Shown here in pieces: positions 34,108 through 42,966 of a stretch of 64,000 nucleotides of DNA. The stretch comes from an uncultured Clostridia bacterium (GTDB lineage: Bacteria; Bacillota; Clostridia; Lachnospirales; Anaerotignaceae): contig CALWGC010000007.1 of assembly GCA_944378105.1 (NCBI GenBank), positions 1-64,000 on the forward strand, in the 5' to 3' direction. Positions within the stretch are counted from its first letter, which is position 1; every line of letters starts with the position of its first letter. A model generated the notes under the pieces. It did not search any database. It saw only the letters and a list, made by a program, of their open reading frames with translations, and was not told the origin of the DNA. Position numbers and translations under genes: made by a program.

Positions 34108-36231
34108 TTAAAGCCGCATGGTCAGCGAAATTCTGTGCTTTTCTTTCTCCACAGAAACTACCTTTACCTGCACAACTTCACCAACCGACACCACATCAAA
34201 GGGATGGCGTACAAAGGAATGGGAAAGCTGGGAAAGATGCACCAGGCCGTCTTGGTGGACCCCAATGTCCACAAAGGCGCCAAAGTCGGTGACATTGCGC
34301 ACCGTGCCGCTTAACACCATCCCCGGCTCCAAGTCGTCCATGGTCAGTACGTCGGCCCGCAGCAACACCGGCGGCATGCTTTCTCGCATATCCCGGCCCG
34401 GTTTTTCCAATTCCTCCATCATATCCTTCAACGTCGGTAACCCAATTTCCAATTCTTCGGCCAATTTTGGCAGGTCCACACTGGCGTCATGCAAAGACTT
34501 TTTCCCGATTTCTTCCGGTTTTATCTGCATCTTCTGCAATAATTTCTTTGCCGCGTCATAGCTTTCCGGGTGTACCCCGGTGCGGTCCAAGGGGTTATCG
34601 CTTTCGGCAATCCGCAAAAAACCGGCGCACTGCTCATAGGCCTTTGGCCCCAGTTTTTTCACCTTCAGTAATTCTTTTCGGCTATGAAACCGGCCCATTT
34701 CTTCCCGATAGGCCACGATATTTTTGCTGACCGTTGGGGTAATCCCGGCCACATATTGTAATAACGACGGGGACGCCGTATTCAAATCCACCCCCACCGC
34801 ATTAACGCAATCTTCCACCACGCCGTCCAAGGCCTCCGTCAGATGCTTTTGGTTCATGTCATGCTGATACTGGCCCACGCCGATGGCCTTTGGCTCGATT
34901 TTTACCAATTCTGCCAAGGGGTCTTGCAAGCGGCGGCCAATGGAGACAGCGCTACGCAGCGACACGTCATACTGGGGAAATTCTTCTGCGGCCAAGGGGC
35001 TTGCGCTATAGACCGAGGCCCCGGCCTCACTGACCACGGCATATTGCAGCGGCAACTGCCACTTGGCAATGCAGTCGGCCACAAAGCTTTGGGTTTCTCT
35101 GCCGCCGGTGCCGTTTCCGATGGCAAACAAATCCACCTCATACCTTTGCACCAGTTGATGCAGCGTTTTTTCTGCGCCCTTGGTATCGTTTTTGGGCGGT
35201 GTTGGGTAAATGACCGCTGTTTCCAATGGTTTCCCCGTGCCATCCAGCACGGCCACTTTGCATCCGGTGCGAAGCCCCGGGTCAATGGCCAGCACTGTTT
35301 TTTCCTTCATAGGTGGTTGTAAGAGCAGTTGTTTCAAATTCTTTCCAAACAGCCCAATGGCGGCTTCTTCTGCCTGTTGGGTGAGTGTGGCGCGAATTTC
35401 CCGCTCCACCGCCGGAAAGAGCAGCCGGGAAAATCCATCTCGGAAAGCCTCTTCCACCCATTGCGCCGTGGTGCTGTTTTTCCGGATCAAGCGCTGAAGG
35501 AAAAAAGAAATCAGGGCCTCTTTGTCCCCCTCCAGTTTCACCGAAAGGAATTTTTCCTTTTCTCCCCGGTTGATGGCCAACACCCGGTGGGAGGCCACTT
35601 TTTTCACTGGCTCTTGAAATTGATAATACATTTCATAAACGCTCTTGGCCCCTTCATCCACGGCCTTGGTCACCAAAAGTCCGTTGTCCCAGAAAAATTG
35701 CCGTGCCTTCTGGCGCACCTGGGCCACATCGGTAAACCGTTCGGCCAAAATGTCCATGGCCCCTTGCAGCGCTTCTTCCACCGTCGCAACCCCCGTTTCT
35801 TCCGAAAGAAAGGCCTTGGCTTCTGTACGGGCATCGCCTGTTTGTCCCTCCAAACAGTCGGCCAAAGGGGTCAGTCCTTTTTCCATGGCCTTTGTGGCCC
35901 GGGTGGCCCGTTTTTGCTGATAGGGTCGGTAAATATCTTCCACGGCCGAAAGGGTGACGGCCGCATCCAAAGCCTTGGCCAGTGCTTCGGTCCATTTTTC
36001 CTGGGCCACGATGGCATCTTTCACCGTTTCTTTCCGCTCTTCCAATTTTTTCAAATAGTCCAACCGTTCGGCCAGGCGGCGCACCGTTTGGTCATCCATG
36101 GAGCCGGTTTTTTCCTTCCGGTATCGGGCGATAAAGGGAATGGTGTTTCCCTCTTCCAATAACGCCACCGTCTGGGATACATAACGGGGCACCAACTGTA
36201 ATTCTTCGGCTAAAATTTTGACAAAATCCAT
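34108..36231 (-). CDS. tex: Tex, RNA-binding transcription accessory protein
   Basis: 707-residue protein of the Tex family. It has the N-terminal Tex domain with NTIPFIARYRKEKTG and the YqgF/RuvC-like domain beginning AIDPGLRTGCKVAVLD near residue 325. The helix-hairpin-helix region (NTASPSLLQYVAGI) is followed by the S1 RNA-binding domain (GMVLSGTVRNVTDFGAFVDIGVHQDGLVHLSQLS) at the end. Tex binds nucleic acid and associates with transcription. The start MDFVKIL at 36231 has agaaagga upstream. It lies 20 bases after the phosphodiesterase gene on the same strand, so it probably shares a transcript with rdgB and yfcE. Confidence 0.96.
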   Translation of the reverse strand: MDFVKILAEELQLVPRYVSQTVALLEEGNTIPFIARYRKEKTGSMDDQTVRRLAERLDYLKKLEERKETVKDAIVAQEKWTEALAKALDAAVTLSAVEDIYRPYQQKRATRATKAMEKGLTPLADCLEGQTGDARTEAKAFLSEETGVATVEEALQGAMDILAERFTDVAQVRQKARQFFWDNGLLVTKAVDEGAKSVYEMYYQFQEPVKKVASHRVLAINRGEKEKFLSVKLEGDKEALISFFLQRLIRKNSTTAQWVEEAFRDGFSRLLFPAVEREIRATLTQQAEEAAIGLFGKNLKQLLLQPPMKEKTVLAIDPGLRTGCKVAVLDGTGKPLETAVIYPTPPKNDTKGAEKTLHQLVQRYEVDLFAIGNGTGGRETQSFVADCIAKWQLPLQYAVVSEAGASVYSASPLAAEEFPQYDVSLRSAVSIGRRLQDPLAELVKIEPKAIGVGQYQHDMNQKHLTEALDGVVEDCVNAVGVDLNTASPSLLQYVAGITPTVSKNIVAYREEMGRFHSRKELLKVKKLGPKAYEQCAGFLRIAESDNPLDRTGVHPESYDAAKKLLQKMQIKPEEIGKKSLHDASVDLPKLAEELEIGLPTLKDMMEELEKPGRDMRESMPPVLLRADVLTMDDLEPGMVLSGTVRNVTDFGAFVDIGVHQDGLVHLSQLSHSFVRHPFDVVSVGEVVQVKVVSVEKEKHRISLTMRL

Positions 36232-36251
36232 GTTGTGTTCCTTTCTATGGT

Positions 36252-36782
36252 TCAACCCTTTGCCCGGGCAAAGAGGGTGAAATTTTTCTCCCCTTGGCTG
36301 TCTTCCCAAAGGGTATAACAAGTGATGGTCAGTTCTCCCTGTTCCACTTCTGCCACGGCAAAGGTGGGTTCTTTGGAGCTTCTGGGTTCCGAAATGCTGC
36401 CAGGGTTACAAAAAAGCAAGGTCCCCTCCCGTTCCAAACAAGGACAATGGGTGTGCCCAAAAAGCACCACATCAGCCGCCCTTTGCCTTCCCCAAAGGCT
36501 CAGCCGCAAAAGCCCGCTGTGCAGATGAAAGGGATGCCCATGGGTCAAAGAAAACTTCCGCCCGCCCCAAAGCACGTCCTGCTCCATGGGGGCCGGTTGA
36601 CCCCAGTCGTTATTGCCGCAAACCAGATAAAACTTCTTTTGGGGAAACTCCTCTTGCAGCTTCTTTCCATCTTCCACCAAATCGCCCAAAAAGAAAACGG
36701 TATTGGCCTCGGCAAAGGCCGTCAGCACGGCCCTGGCCCCATCCAACTGGCCATGGGTGTCGCTGAGGATCACAGCTTTCAT
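36252..36782 (-). CDS. YfcE/MJ0936-family metallophosphodiesterase
   Basis: 176-residue calcineurin-fold phosphodiesterase. All metal-binding blocks are visible: SDTHG at residue 7, FFLGDLVEDG, VCGNNDW, LTHGH and FGHTH. CNPGSIS follows, as in the family. Members hydrolyse phosphodiester bonds in small molecules; the natural substrate is unknown. Its start overlaps the rdgB stop (ATGA), and tex follows closely. This rdgB-yfcE pair is common in Bacillota. Confidence 0.93.
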   Translation of the reverse strand: MKAVILSDTHGQLDGARAVLTAFAEANTVFFLGDLVEDGKKLQEEFPQKKFYLVCGNNDWGQPAPMEQDVLWGGRKFSLTHGHPFHLHSGLLRLSLWGRQRAADVVLFGHTHCPCLEREGTLLFCNPGSISEPRSSKEPTFAVAEVEQGELTITCYTLWEDSQGEKNFTLFARAKG

Positions 36783-37450
36783 TCTTCCATCAACCCTTTC
36801 AGCACTTCTTTCATGGCTCTGAGGGCTTTGCCTCGGTGGCTGATTTGATTTTTTTCTTCCATGGAAAGCTCTGCCGTACTTTTGCCTTTTTCCGGCAGGA
36901 AGAAAATGGGGTCATAACCAAACCCGTTTTCTCCCTTTCTTTCCCAACCGATGATGCCTTCCACGGTGCCCCGGGTGGTAAAATGGCGGCCGTCGGCCAA
37001 GGTCAAGGAAATGACACTGACAAAACGGGCCGTCCGCTTTTCTTCGGGCACGCCTTCCAACAGATGCAAAATATGGTCGTTTTTCACATCATACGGCGTT
37101 TCTTCTCCTAAAAAACGGGCGGAATACACCCCCGGCGCCTTGTCCAGATAGTCCACTTCCAGGCCGCTGTCATCGCTAAGCACACCAAACACCGGCGCCC
37201 CATCAAAAAAAGGAGACACCTGTGCGCCGCTTTCTTTTTCGGCCAATGCTTTTTTCTCTTCCTCCAAAATCACCTGCATCACGGTATCCGACTTGATTTT
37301 GGCATTTTCTTCAAAGGTAGTGCCGTTTTCCACAATTTCCATATCGACACCCATTTCACTCATCAAATCCACTTTGGCCCCTAAATCGGCCAGCAAAGCC
37401 TGTACTTCTTTCACTTTTCCCTGATTTCCCGTTGCAAAGACAAGTCTCAT
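36779..37450 (-). CDS. rdgB: XTP/dITP diphosphatase (HAM1/RdgB family)
   Basis: 223-residue house-cleaning enzyme that removes dITP, dXTP and other non-canonical purine triphosphates. It has FATGNQGKVKEV at the N-terminus, FEENAKIKS, LSDDSGLEVDYL with the catalytic Asp, and GYDPIFF with SHRGKALRA at the end. An extended acidic insert near residues 65-85 (EEEKKALAEKESGAQV) makes it slightly longer than the usual ~200. It begins the rdgB-yfcE-tex transcript, with a -10 TATAAT at 37482-37477 on the minus strand. Confidence 0.96.
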   Translation of the reverse strand: MRLVFATGNQGKVKEVQALLADLGAKVDLMSEMGVDMEIVENGTTFEENAKIKSDTVMQVILEEEKKALAEKESGAQVSPFFDGAPVFGVLSDDSGLEVDYLDKAPGVYSARFLGEETPYDVKNDHILHLLEGVPEEKRTARFVSVISLTLADGRHFTTRGTVEGIIGWERKGENGFGYDPIFFLPEKGKSTAELSMEEKNQISHRGKALRAMKEVLKGLMEE

Positions 37451-37495
37451 GGTTGGATGTTCCTCCTTTTTCTTCCATTATAACAAAAACGGCCA

Positions 37496-37543
37496 AAAAC
37501 GAAAAGGCGTACCGGAGGGTTTTCTTTCCGTCTGGTACGCCGC
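37496..37543 (-). terminator. Terminator of the amidase gene
   Basis: GGCGTACC (37506-37513) and GGTACGCC (37534-37541) pair, and the minus strand continues CCTTTTCGTTTTT. Confidence 0.75.
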
Positions 37544-37548
37544 ATCGT

Positions 37549-39672
37549 TTACCGATACTGATATTGGTTGAGCATATCTGTGATGGCACTATAGATGGCA
37601 TTGGCTATTTTATCCCGGCTGGCCGAAGACTGCAACACGGCTGCATCGGTGCTGTTGGTCAAAAAGCCGCATTCAATCAAAATGGCCGGTACGGTGGTTT
37701 GGTTTAATACAATCAAATCCGTCCGCAAATCAATGCCGCGGTCGGTCAAACCGGTGGCAGAAACCATATAGTTTTGCATAAACTGGGCCGCAATTTTACT
37801 GGTCAGTTTATTGCCTGTTTCGTTGGCATGGTTACAGTACAGCACTTCGATGCCATTACCGGCAGGGTTTTCTGCTGCGTTTTGATGGATAGAGACAAAT
37901 AAGTCGGCCGACTGATTGGCCATCTGGGCCCGGCTGATGTTGGTGGGGTACGTATCGCTATCGCGGGTGACGTATACTTTAATCCGTCCGTCGGCATCAA
38001 AGAGGGCTTTGGTGCGCAGGAGAATGTCCAAGTTCACATCTTTTTCCGTCATGCCGTTGCCGCTGGTGCCGGGGTCGCTGCCGCCGTGTCCTGCGTCCAG
38101 CACCACCACTTTGTCATAGACTTCTTTTGGATTGACAAAGGAAATTTCGATGGTGCTGCCGTTGTCTTTGATCTTCGTGGCCAAAATTTGACTTTCTTTC
38201 ACCACAAAGCGAGTGTTGCCATTGGAGTCGTTTTCCACCACAATGCTTTGCACATAGCCGTCTCCGGCGGCGATGGTGCCATAGCCATAGGTGGAGCGGT
38301 AATTGCCGTTTAAGGTCAACACATACTGCCCGCTTAAGTACTGGTCGCTTTCAGAGATACTGTTTGCCGAAATCCCATCCACATTTTTCAGCGTCAGTAC
38401 ATGGTTTTGGCTGTCATAACTCATATGATCCAACGTGGATTTATTGACCGTCACAACCAAACTGTTGCCACTGGTTGCGGTGGAATAGCTGACCATGCGG
38501 TTTAAATCCAGCACAATGCGGGTGGTGGTAGTATCCACCATGGATACCCGGGCTTGTTCCACATAGTTCAAGTTTCCAGAATAAGTGCTTTGCAGCTGAT
38601 TGGTTGCGTTTGGAATATCAATGACCAACCGGTCGGGGCTACCAAGCATTTGGATATTGGCGGCCGGAGCCGAAGTGCCGGTGATGGTGATGACATCGCT
38701 ATTGCCGCTTTCTGTCATGGAAAAACCGCTGACATGGTTGGATTCAAAGGAAACGACGATGCTCTTTTTATCTGCGCTCAATGTGGCCGAATAACCGGCG
38801 CCGGAAGAAATATCAAAGACCACCCGGGCAATGCGTTCTGGCGTGGTTTGGTTTTGGGCCGAGCGGATGGATGTCACAATGGCGCTATTGGTGTTTGTGA
38901 TATTGGCATTTGCAATGCCGTTATTGGCGTTATATACATCCACCACAATGCGGTTTTGATCCAGCAAGAAGCAGTTATATTTTTCAATGGTTCCGCTACA
39001 GTTAACAGAAAAGCTCTGTTTTGCTGTGGTGGAAGAAGGCACGGTCACCGACTGGACGGTGATGGGGCTTGTGGCCGTAACACTGCCTGTGGCCCCTTGC
39101 GAAGTACTGCCGGAGGTGCTGCCGGACGTGCTGCCAGAGCCGCTTCCCGAAGCGCTTTCGCCACCAGATGGCGTTTGAGGTTTGTGGTCTGCATCATAAA
39201 CAGAAACGGTGCGGGTGGCGTCGTCCCATCCCACGGTGCAAGAAAAAGCCTCCAGCGCCGCTCTGGCCGGAATCATGGTGCGGTCGTTGATGATTTTGGC
39301 CGGCACATCCATGGTAAATTCCAGGCCGTTGATGAGCCCCGTTTTGCTGTCAATTTTCAACACTTCCAACTGGTTATCCAGTGTAATATACACTTCCTGG
39401 GATGTGGCATTCCAGACCACCTCTGCCCCCAGCTTTTCAAAAATGGCCCGCACCGGCACCAGTGTACGGTCGTTGACAATGACCGGCGGCATGTCCAGTC
39501 CCGTTAAGGCCTCTCCGTTTACCGTAATATGTACTTCCTCTGCCTGATAGTGGTGCATGGCACCATCATAAAATAACTGCATATCCACCATGGCGCCAAA
39601 GGCCTGCATGGGCCACTGCATCAGCAGGCAAAACACCAGGGCAAATAGCCACTGTTTCCATCGTTTTTTCAT
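37549..39672 (-). CDS. Secreted N-acetylmuramoyl-L-alanine amidase with cell-wall domains
   Basis: 707-residue exported enzyme that cleaves the amide bond between muramic acid and the peptide. It has a signal peptide (basic KKRWK, then a hydrophobic stretch ending near AFGA, residue 26). A copper-amine-oxidase-N-like domain lies at about 35-150, with the repeats NDRTLVPVRAIFE and NDRTMIPARAALE. A Ser/Gly/Thr linker of ~35 residues and two AMIN-like regions (about 210-430) follow. The amidase_3 domain starts at about residue 525 with VVLDAGHGGSDPG, and FVSIHQNA and LIECGFLTN carry the zinc and catalytic residues. ATG 39672 has aaaggaaa upstream. It acts at the cell surface in wall growth or sporulation. 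Confidence 0.94.
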   Translation of the reverse strand: MKKRWKQWLFALVFCLLMQWPMQAFGAMVDMQLFYDGAMHHYQAEEVHITVNGEALTGLDMPPVIVNDRTLVPVRAIFEKLGAEVVWNATSQEVYITLDNQLEVLKIDSKTGLINGLEFTMDVPAKIINDRTMIPARAALEAFSCTVGWDDATRTVSVYDADHKPQTPSGGESASGSGSGSTSGSTSGSTSQGATGSVTATSPITVQSVTVPSSTTAKQSFSVNCSGTIEKYNCFLLDQNRIVVDVYNANNGIANANITNTNSAIVTSIRSAQNQTTPERIARVVFDISSGAGYSATLSADKKSIVVSFESNHVSGFSMTESGNSDVITITGTSAPAANIQMLGSPDRLVIDIPNATNQLQSTYSGNLNYVEQARVSMVDTTTTRIVLDLNRMVSYSTATSGNSLVVTVNKSTLDHMSYDSQNHVLTLKNVDGISANSISESDQYLSGQYVLTLNGNYRSTYGYGTIAAGDGYVQSIVVENDSNGNTRFVVKESQILATKIKDNGSTIEISFVNPKEVYDKVVVLDAGHGGSDPGTSGNGMTEKDVNLDILLRTKALFDADGRIKVYVTRDSDTYPTNISRAQMANQSADLFVSIHQNAAENPAGNGIEVLYCNHANETGNKLTSKIAAQFMQNYMVSATGLTDRGIDLRTDLIVLNQTTVPAILIECGFLTNSTDAAVLQSSASRDKIANAIYSAITDMLNQYQYR

Positions 39673-39750
39673 GCTCTCACTCACTTTCCTTTTGCGTTGT
39701 CCTACCATCAAAAAGGACCTGATGTCATTTTTTCTCGAAAAACATCTTTT

Positions 39751-39759
39751 ATTATAACA
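39751..39759 (-). promoter_or_regulatory. Extended -10 of the amidase gene
   Basis: Minus-strand TGTTATAAT, about 80 bases before the start at 39672, without a good -35 box. Confidence 0.5.
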
Positions 39760-39860
39760 AAAAATGTGCCTGCTGTGTAGCCCATCTGTCCATTGCAATC
39801 AAACTGTAATAATTTTTTAACATTTTGCACATAGTAGAAAAAAAGATTGGAGGATTGACC

Positions 39861-40016
39861 ATGACATCTACTTGTTCCAACCACTGTCTGCACCATCAAA
39901 AAGACGGCTGTGCCCTCAAACAACAAAAACCGCAAACCGATTTTCCCAAAGAACTACCCTGCCCTTATTGGGAAAAAACGGCCCTCTCATCCCTTTGCCA
40001 TACCCATCGCTCCTGA
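39861..40016 (+). CDS. Cys-rich microprotein of unknown function
   Basis: 51-residue protein with Cys in CSNHCLHH, DGCAL, PCPYW and SLCHTH. The pattern C-x3-C...G-C...CPYw resembles the short metal-binding-type microproteins found in many Clostridia. GGAGG lies eight bases before ATG 39861, and codon use is like the neighbours. No function is known. It sits alone between the amidase promoter and tRNA-Leu. Confidence 0.65.
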   Translation: MTSTCSNHCLHHQKDGCALKQQKPQTDFPKELPCPYWEKTALSSLCHTHRS

Positions 40017-40085
40017 CCTTCCCCCACCAAAACCACCTGTCATCCAGGCCCTGCCAAAAAAATGAAAAAAAATAAAAAAAAATGC

Positions 40086-40114
40086 TTGACGAACAAGAAA
40101 AAAGCTGGTATGAT
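40086..40114 (+). promoter_or_regulatory. Promoter of tRNA-Leu
   Basis: TTGACG (40086-40091), 17 bases, TATGAT (40109-40114), ending 31 bases before the tRNA. Confidence 0.85.
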
Positions 40115-40145
40115 AGCTTTGTTGTCAAGCAAAAGGCTTCCACAT

Positions 40146-40230
40146 GCGGATGTGGCGGAATTGGCAGACGCGCTAGATTCAGGTTCTAGTGAGGGATAAC
40201 TTCGTGCAGGTTCAAGTCCTGTCATCCGCA
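40146..40230 (+). tRNA. tRNA-Leu (anticodon CAG)
   Basis: 85-base class II tRNA. The acceptor GCGGATG/CATCCGC and the TGGCGGAATTGGCAGACGC D-arm are intact. The anticodon loop TTCAGGT gives CAG, which decodes CUG. A long variable arm and GGTTCAAGTCC in the T-arm complete it. CCA is not encoded; the discriminator is A. Confidence 0.96.
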
Positions 40231-40238
40231 CTTTTTCA

Positions 40239-40272
40239 AAAAACCTCGGAACATTGGTTCCGAGGTTTTTTT
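40239..40272 (+). terminator. Terminator of tRNA-Leu
   Basis: AAACCTCGGAAC and GTTCCGAGGTTT pair perfectly around CATTG-like loop bases, followed by T4. Confidence 0.9.
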
Positions 40273-40416
40273 CTGTTTTATCCACTTTTCCGCTTTACAG
40301 AAGCAAATTGCAGTTGACAAAAGAGCCCCCCGGTGGCAAACTAATTTATGAAGAGATCCCGGTAAAATCCATTGCCAAATTTCAGCCTATGCCGGGGGGC
40401 AAAAGGAGTTTTCTTC

Positions 40417-41766
40417 GTGAATATCGGCCTTTTTACAGACACTTATTTCCCGCAGCTTAACGGCGTTGCCGCCTCCACGGCCACCCTCGCCACCCAGCTG
40501 CGTGCTTTGGGACATACGGTCTATATTTTCACCCCTTCCGATCCCCATATGGACGATGCGGACCCTTGGGTGATCCATATGCCCAGCATGCCCTGCGTGT
40601 TTATCCAACAATATCGGGTGGGGTTGGCTTATCCACCTCATGTGCTGGCAAAAATTGCAAGTTTCAAACTGGACATCATTCACACCCAGACAGAATTTTC
40701 TTTGGGTATGTTTGGCAAAACCTTCTCCAAACTGGGAGATATCCCCATGGTACATACCTACCATACCATGTACGAAGATTATGTCCATTATATTGTTAAC
40801 GGCGCCCTCATTTCTCGTTCCACGGCCCATCGATTCAGCCGGATGTTTTGTAACTTTGCCCGGCATGTCATTGCGCCCACCGAAAAAGTGCGCCAGTCTT
40901 TATTGGAATATGGCGTGACAAAGCCCATCCATGTCATCCCCACCGGTATCGACGTTTCCCGCTTTTTACCAGAACGCTATTCAGAGGAAGAAGTGGCCAA
41001 GGCCCGGGCCGAATTTGGCCTGGGAAAAGAGCATTTTGTCGTTTTGGTGCTGGGTCGCGTCACAAAGGAAAAAAGCATTGATGTGGTGTTAGATGCCATG
41101 CCTGCCCTTTTTGCCAAACACGAAAACGCCAGATTGCTTTTGGTTGGCGACGGCCAATACCGTCCAGAACTGGAAGCCCAGGCCGAGGCCTTGGGCATCC
41201 GTGACAAAGTGATTTTTGGTGGATTTCGCCCTTGGAAAAAGATCGGGCTTTATTATCAAACAGGGGACGTATTCGTCAGCGCTTCCCAATCCGAAACCCA
41301 AGGCTTGACCTTTGTGGAAGCCATGGCCGCAGGGCTTCCCGTTGTGGCCCGGGACGACCTTTGCATCCGCGGCGTGGTGGAAGAGGGAAAAACGGGGCTT
41401 CTTTTTACCAAAACCGAAGAACTTTCCGCTCATTTGGAACAACTGATGGCCCAAAAAGACTTGGCCAAAACCCTTTCTGAAAACGGAAAAGCAAAAGCCG
41501 CCTCCCTCTCGGCCGAAACCTTTGGCCGTCATGTGGAAGCGCTGTACCAAACGGTCATCTCCGATTGGAACAAGCGTTATGTCAAAGCCGACTATGCCGA
41601 TTGGTTTGAACATATTCTTCATAAACACCACCGCCTGCGGCGGTTGGCTGCCTACGAATTGATGCGGCTAAAACACAGCCGCCACCGCCAGCGTCTGGCC
41701 TTAACCCCCATCGCCGTGCGGCCAAAAAAATGGAAAGAACAAAAACAGGAGGAAGAAAAACAATGA
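40417..41766 (+). CDS. GT4-family glycosyltransferase (diacylglycerol-glucosyltransferase-like)
   Basis: 449-residue GT-B enzyme. The N-terminal NIGLFTDTYFPQLNGVA and YTYHTMYEDYVHY-like segment (HTYHTMYEDYVHY) are typical of enzymes that glucosylate diacylglycerol in Gram-positive membranes. The C-terminal half has VVLVLGRVTKEKSID and ASQSETQGLTFVEAMAAGLPVVA, the E-x7-E motif of GT4. The last ~60 residues are basic and aromatic, which suits membrane-surface binding. GTG 40417 is eight bases after AAAAGGAG and gives the family start; an ATG at 40372 lacks a ribosome site. Its stop overlaps the start of an aminotransferase (ATGA). Confidence 0.88.
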   Translation: MNIGLFTDTYFPQLNGVAASTATLATQLRALGHTVYIFTPSDPHMDDADPWVIHMPSMPCVFIQQYRVGLAYPPHVLAKIASFKLDIIHTQTEFSLGMFGKTFSKLGDIPMVHTYHTMYEDYVHYIVNGALISRSTAHRFSRMFCNFARHVIAPTEKVRQSLLEYGVTKPIHVIPTGIDVSRFLPERYSEEEVAKARAEFGLGKEHFVVLVLGRVTKEKSIDVVLDAMPALFAKHENARLLLVGDGQYRPELEAQAEALGIRDKVIFGGFRPWKKIGLYYQTGDVFVSASQSETQGLTFVEAMAAGLPVVARDDLCIRGVVEEGKTGLLFTKTEELSAHLEQLMAQKDLAKTLSENGKAKAASLSAETFGRHVEALYQTVISDWNKRYVKADYADWFEHILHKHHRLRRLAAYELMRLKHSRHRQRLALTPIAVRPKKWKEQKQEEEKQ

Positions 41767-42953
41767 TTGCAGATAAAATGAAATCCTTTGTAGCCGGAAG
41801 CTCTGTCATCCGGGCCATGTTTGAAGAAGGTAAAAAAATGGCTGCCGTTTATGGCAAAGAAAATGTCTATGACTTTAGCCTGGGTAACCCCAGTTTGGAA
41901 GCGCCATCTTCCGTCAAAGAAGCAGCCATTTCCATCCTGCAAAACACAGCCCCCAATGACCTGCACGGCTATCCCAATAACGCCGGTTTTGAAGACGTGC
42001 GCGAAGCCTTGGCCCAACAGACCAATCGCCTTCACCACACCAACTATACCAAAGACAATTTTGTCATGACCGTCGGGGCCGCCGCCGCCATGAACATCAT
42101 CTTCAAATCCATTTTAAACCCCGGCGACGAAGTCATTGTTTTTGCGCCTTATTTCAGCGAATATAAAGCCTATGTGGGTAACTACGACGGCGTTTTGGTG
42201 GAAGTACAGCCAGACATCACCACCTTCCAGCCCAACATGGAAGAATTTGAACAAAAAGTGACCGCCAAAACAAAGGCCGTCATCATCAACACCCCCAATA
42301 ACCCCACCGGCGTCATCTATTCCGCCGATACCTTAACCAAAATCGGCGCGATCTTGACCAAAAAACAAGAAGAAATTGGCCACCCCATTTACCTGGTCAG
42401 CGACGAACCTTATCGGGAACTGTTTTATGGCGATTTTGACATTCCCTTTGTGCCAGATTTCTTCCCCAACACCTTCATTGCCTATTCCTACAGCAAAAGC
42501 CTTTCTTTGCCCGGCGAACGCATTGGCCATGTAACGGTACACAGCGAAGCTGACGGCTTTGACGATATTGTCAGCGCCTTGACTGTGGCCAACCGCATCT
42601 CTGGCTTTGTCAATGCCCCTACCTTGTGGCAAAAAGTGATTCCTTTTGTGATGGATGAAAAAGTAAATATCGACGTTTACCGGAAAAACAGAGACGATTT
42701 GTACAACATGATGATCGAACTGGGCTATACTTGTGTCAAACCAGACGGGGCCTTCTACCTCTTCCCCCAGTCTCTGATTCCAGACGACAAAGCATTTTGT
42801 GAAGCTGCCAAAGAATTTCGGCTTCTTTTGGTGCCCGGCAGCTCCTTTGGCTGCCCCGGCCACTTCCGTATGGCTTACTGCGTGGAAAACGCCACCATCC
42901 AAAACGCCAGAGAAAGCCTGCGCCTACTGAAAGAAAAATACACCAAAGAATAA
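41763..42953 (+). CDS. Class I/II PLP-dependent aminotransferase
   Basis: 396-residue fold-type I aminotransferase. It has YDFSLGNPSLEAP, VGAAAAMNIIF, NTPNNPTG, VSDEPYRELFY and the PLP-lysine motif SYSKSLSLPGERIGH. These place it among aspartate/aromatic-type aminotransferases, with the substrate open. Start ATG 41763 overlaps the glycosyltransferase stop and has AGGAGG upstream. It is followed 13 bases later by hisC, so the three genes run as one unit, though the glycosyltransferase is not obviously connected to amino acids. Confidence 0.92.
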   Translation: MIADKMKSFVAGSSVIRAMFEEGKKMAAVYGKENVYDFSLGNPSLEAPSSVKEAAISILQNTAPNDLHGYPNNAGFEDVREALAQQTNRLHHTNYTKDNFVMTVGAAAAMNIIFKSILNPGDEVIVFAPYFSEYKAYVGNYDGVLVEVQPDITTFQPNMEEFEQKVTAKTKAVIINTPNNPTGVIYSADTLTKIGAILTKKQEEIGHPIYLVSDEPYRELFYGDFDIPFVPDFFPNTFIAYSYSKSLSLPGERIGHVTVHSEADGFDDIVSALTVANRISGFVNAPTLWQKVIPFVMDEKVNIDVYRKNRDDLYNMMIELGYTCVKPDGAFYLFPQSLIPDDKAFCEAAKEFRLLLVPGSSFGCPGHFRMAYCVENATIQNARESLRLLKEKYTKE

Positions 42954-42966
42954 GGAGGGATCTTCT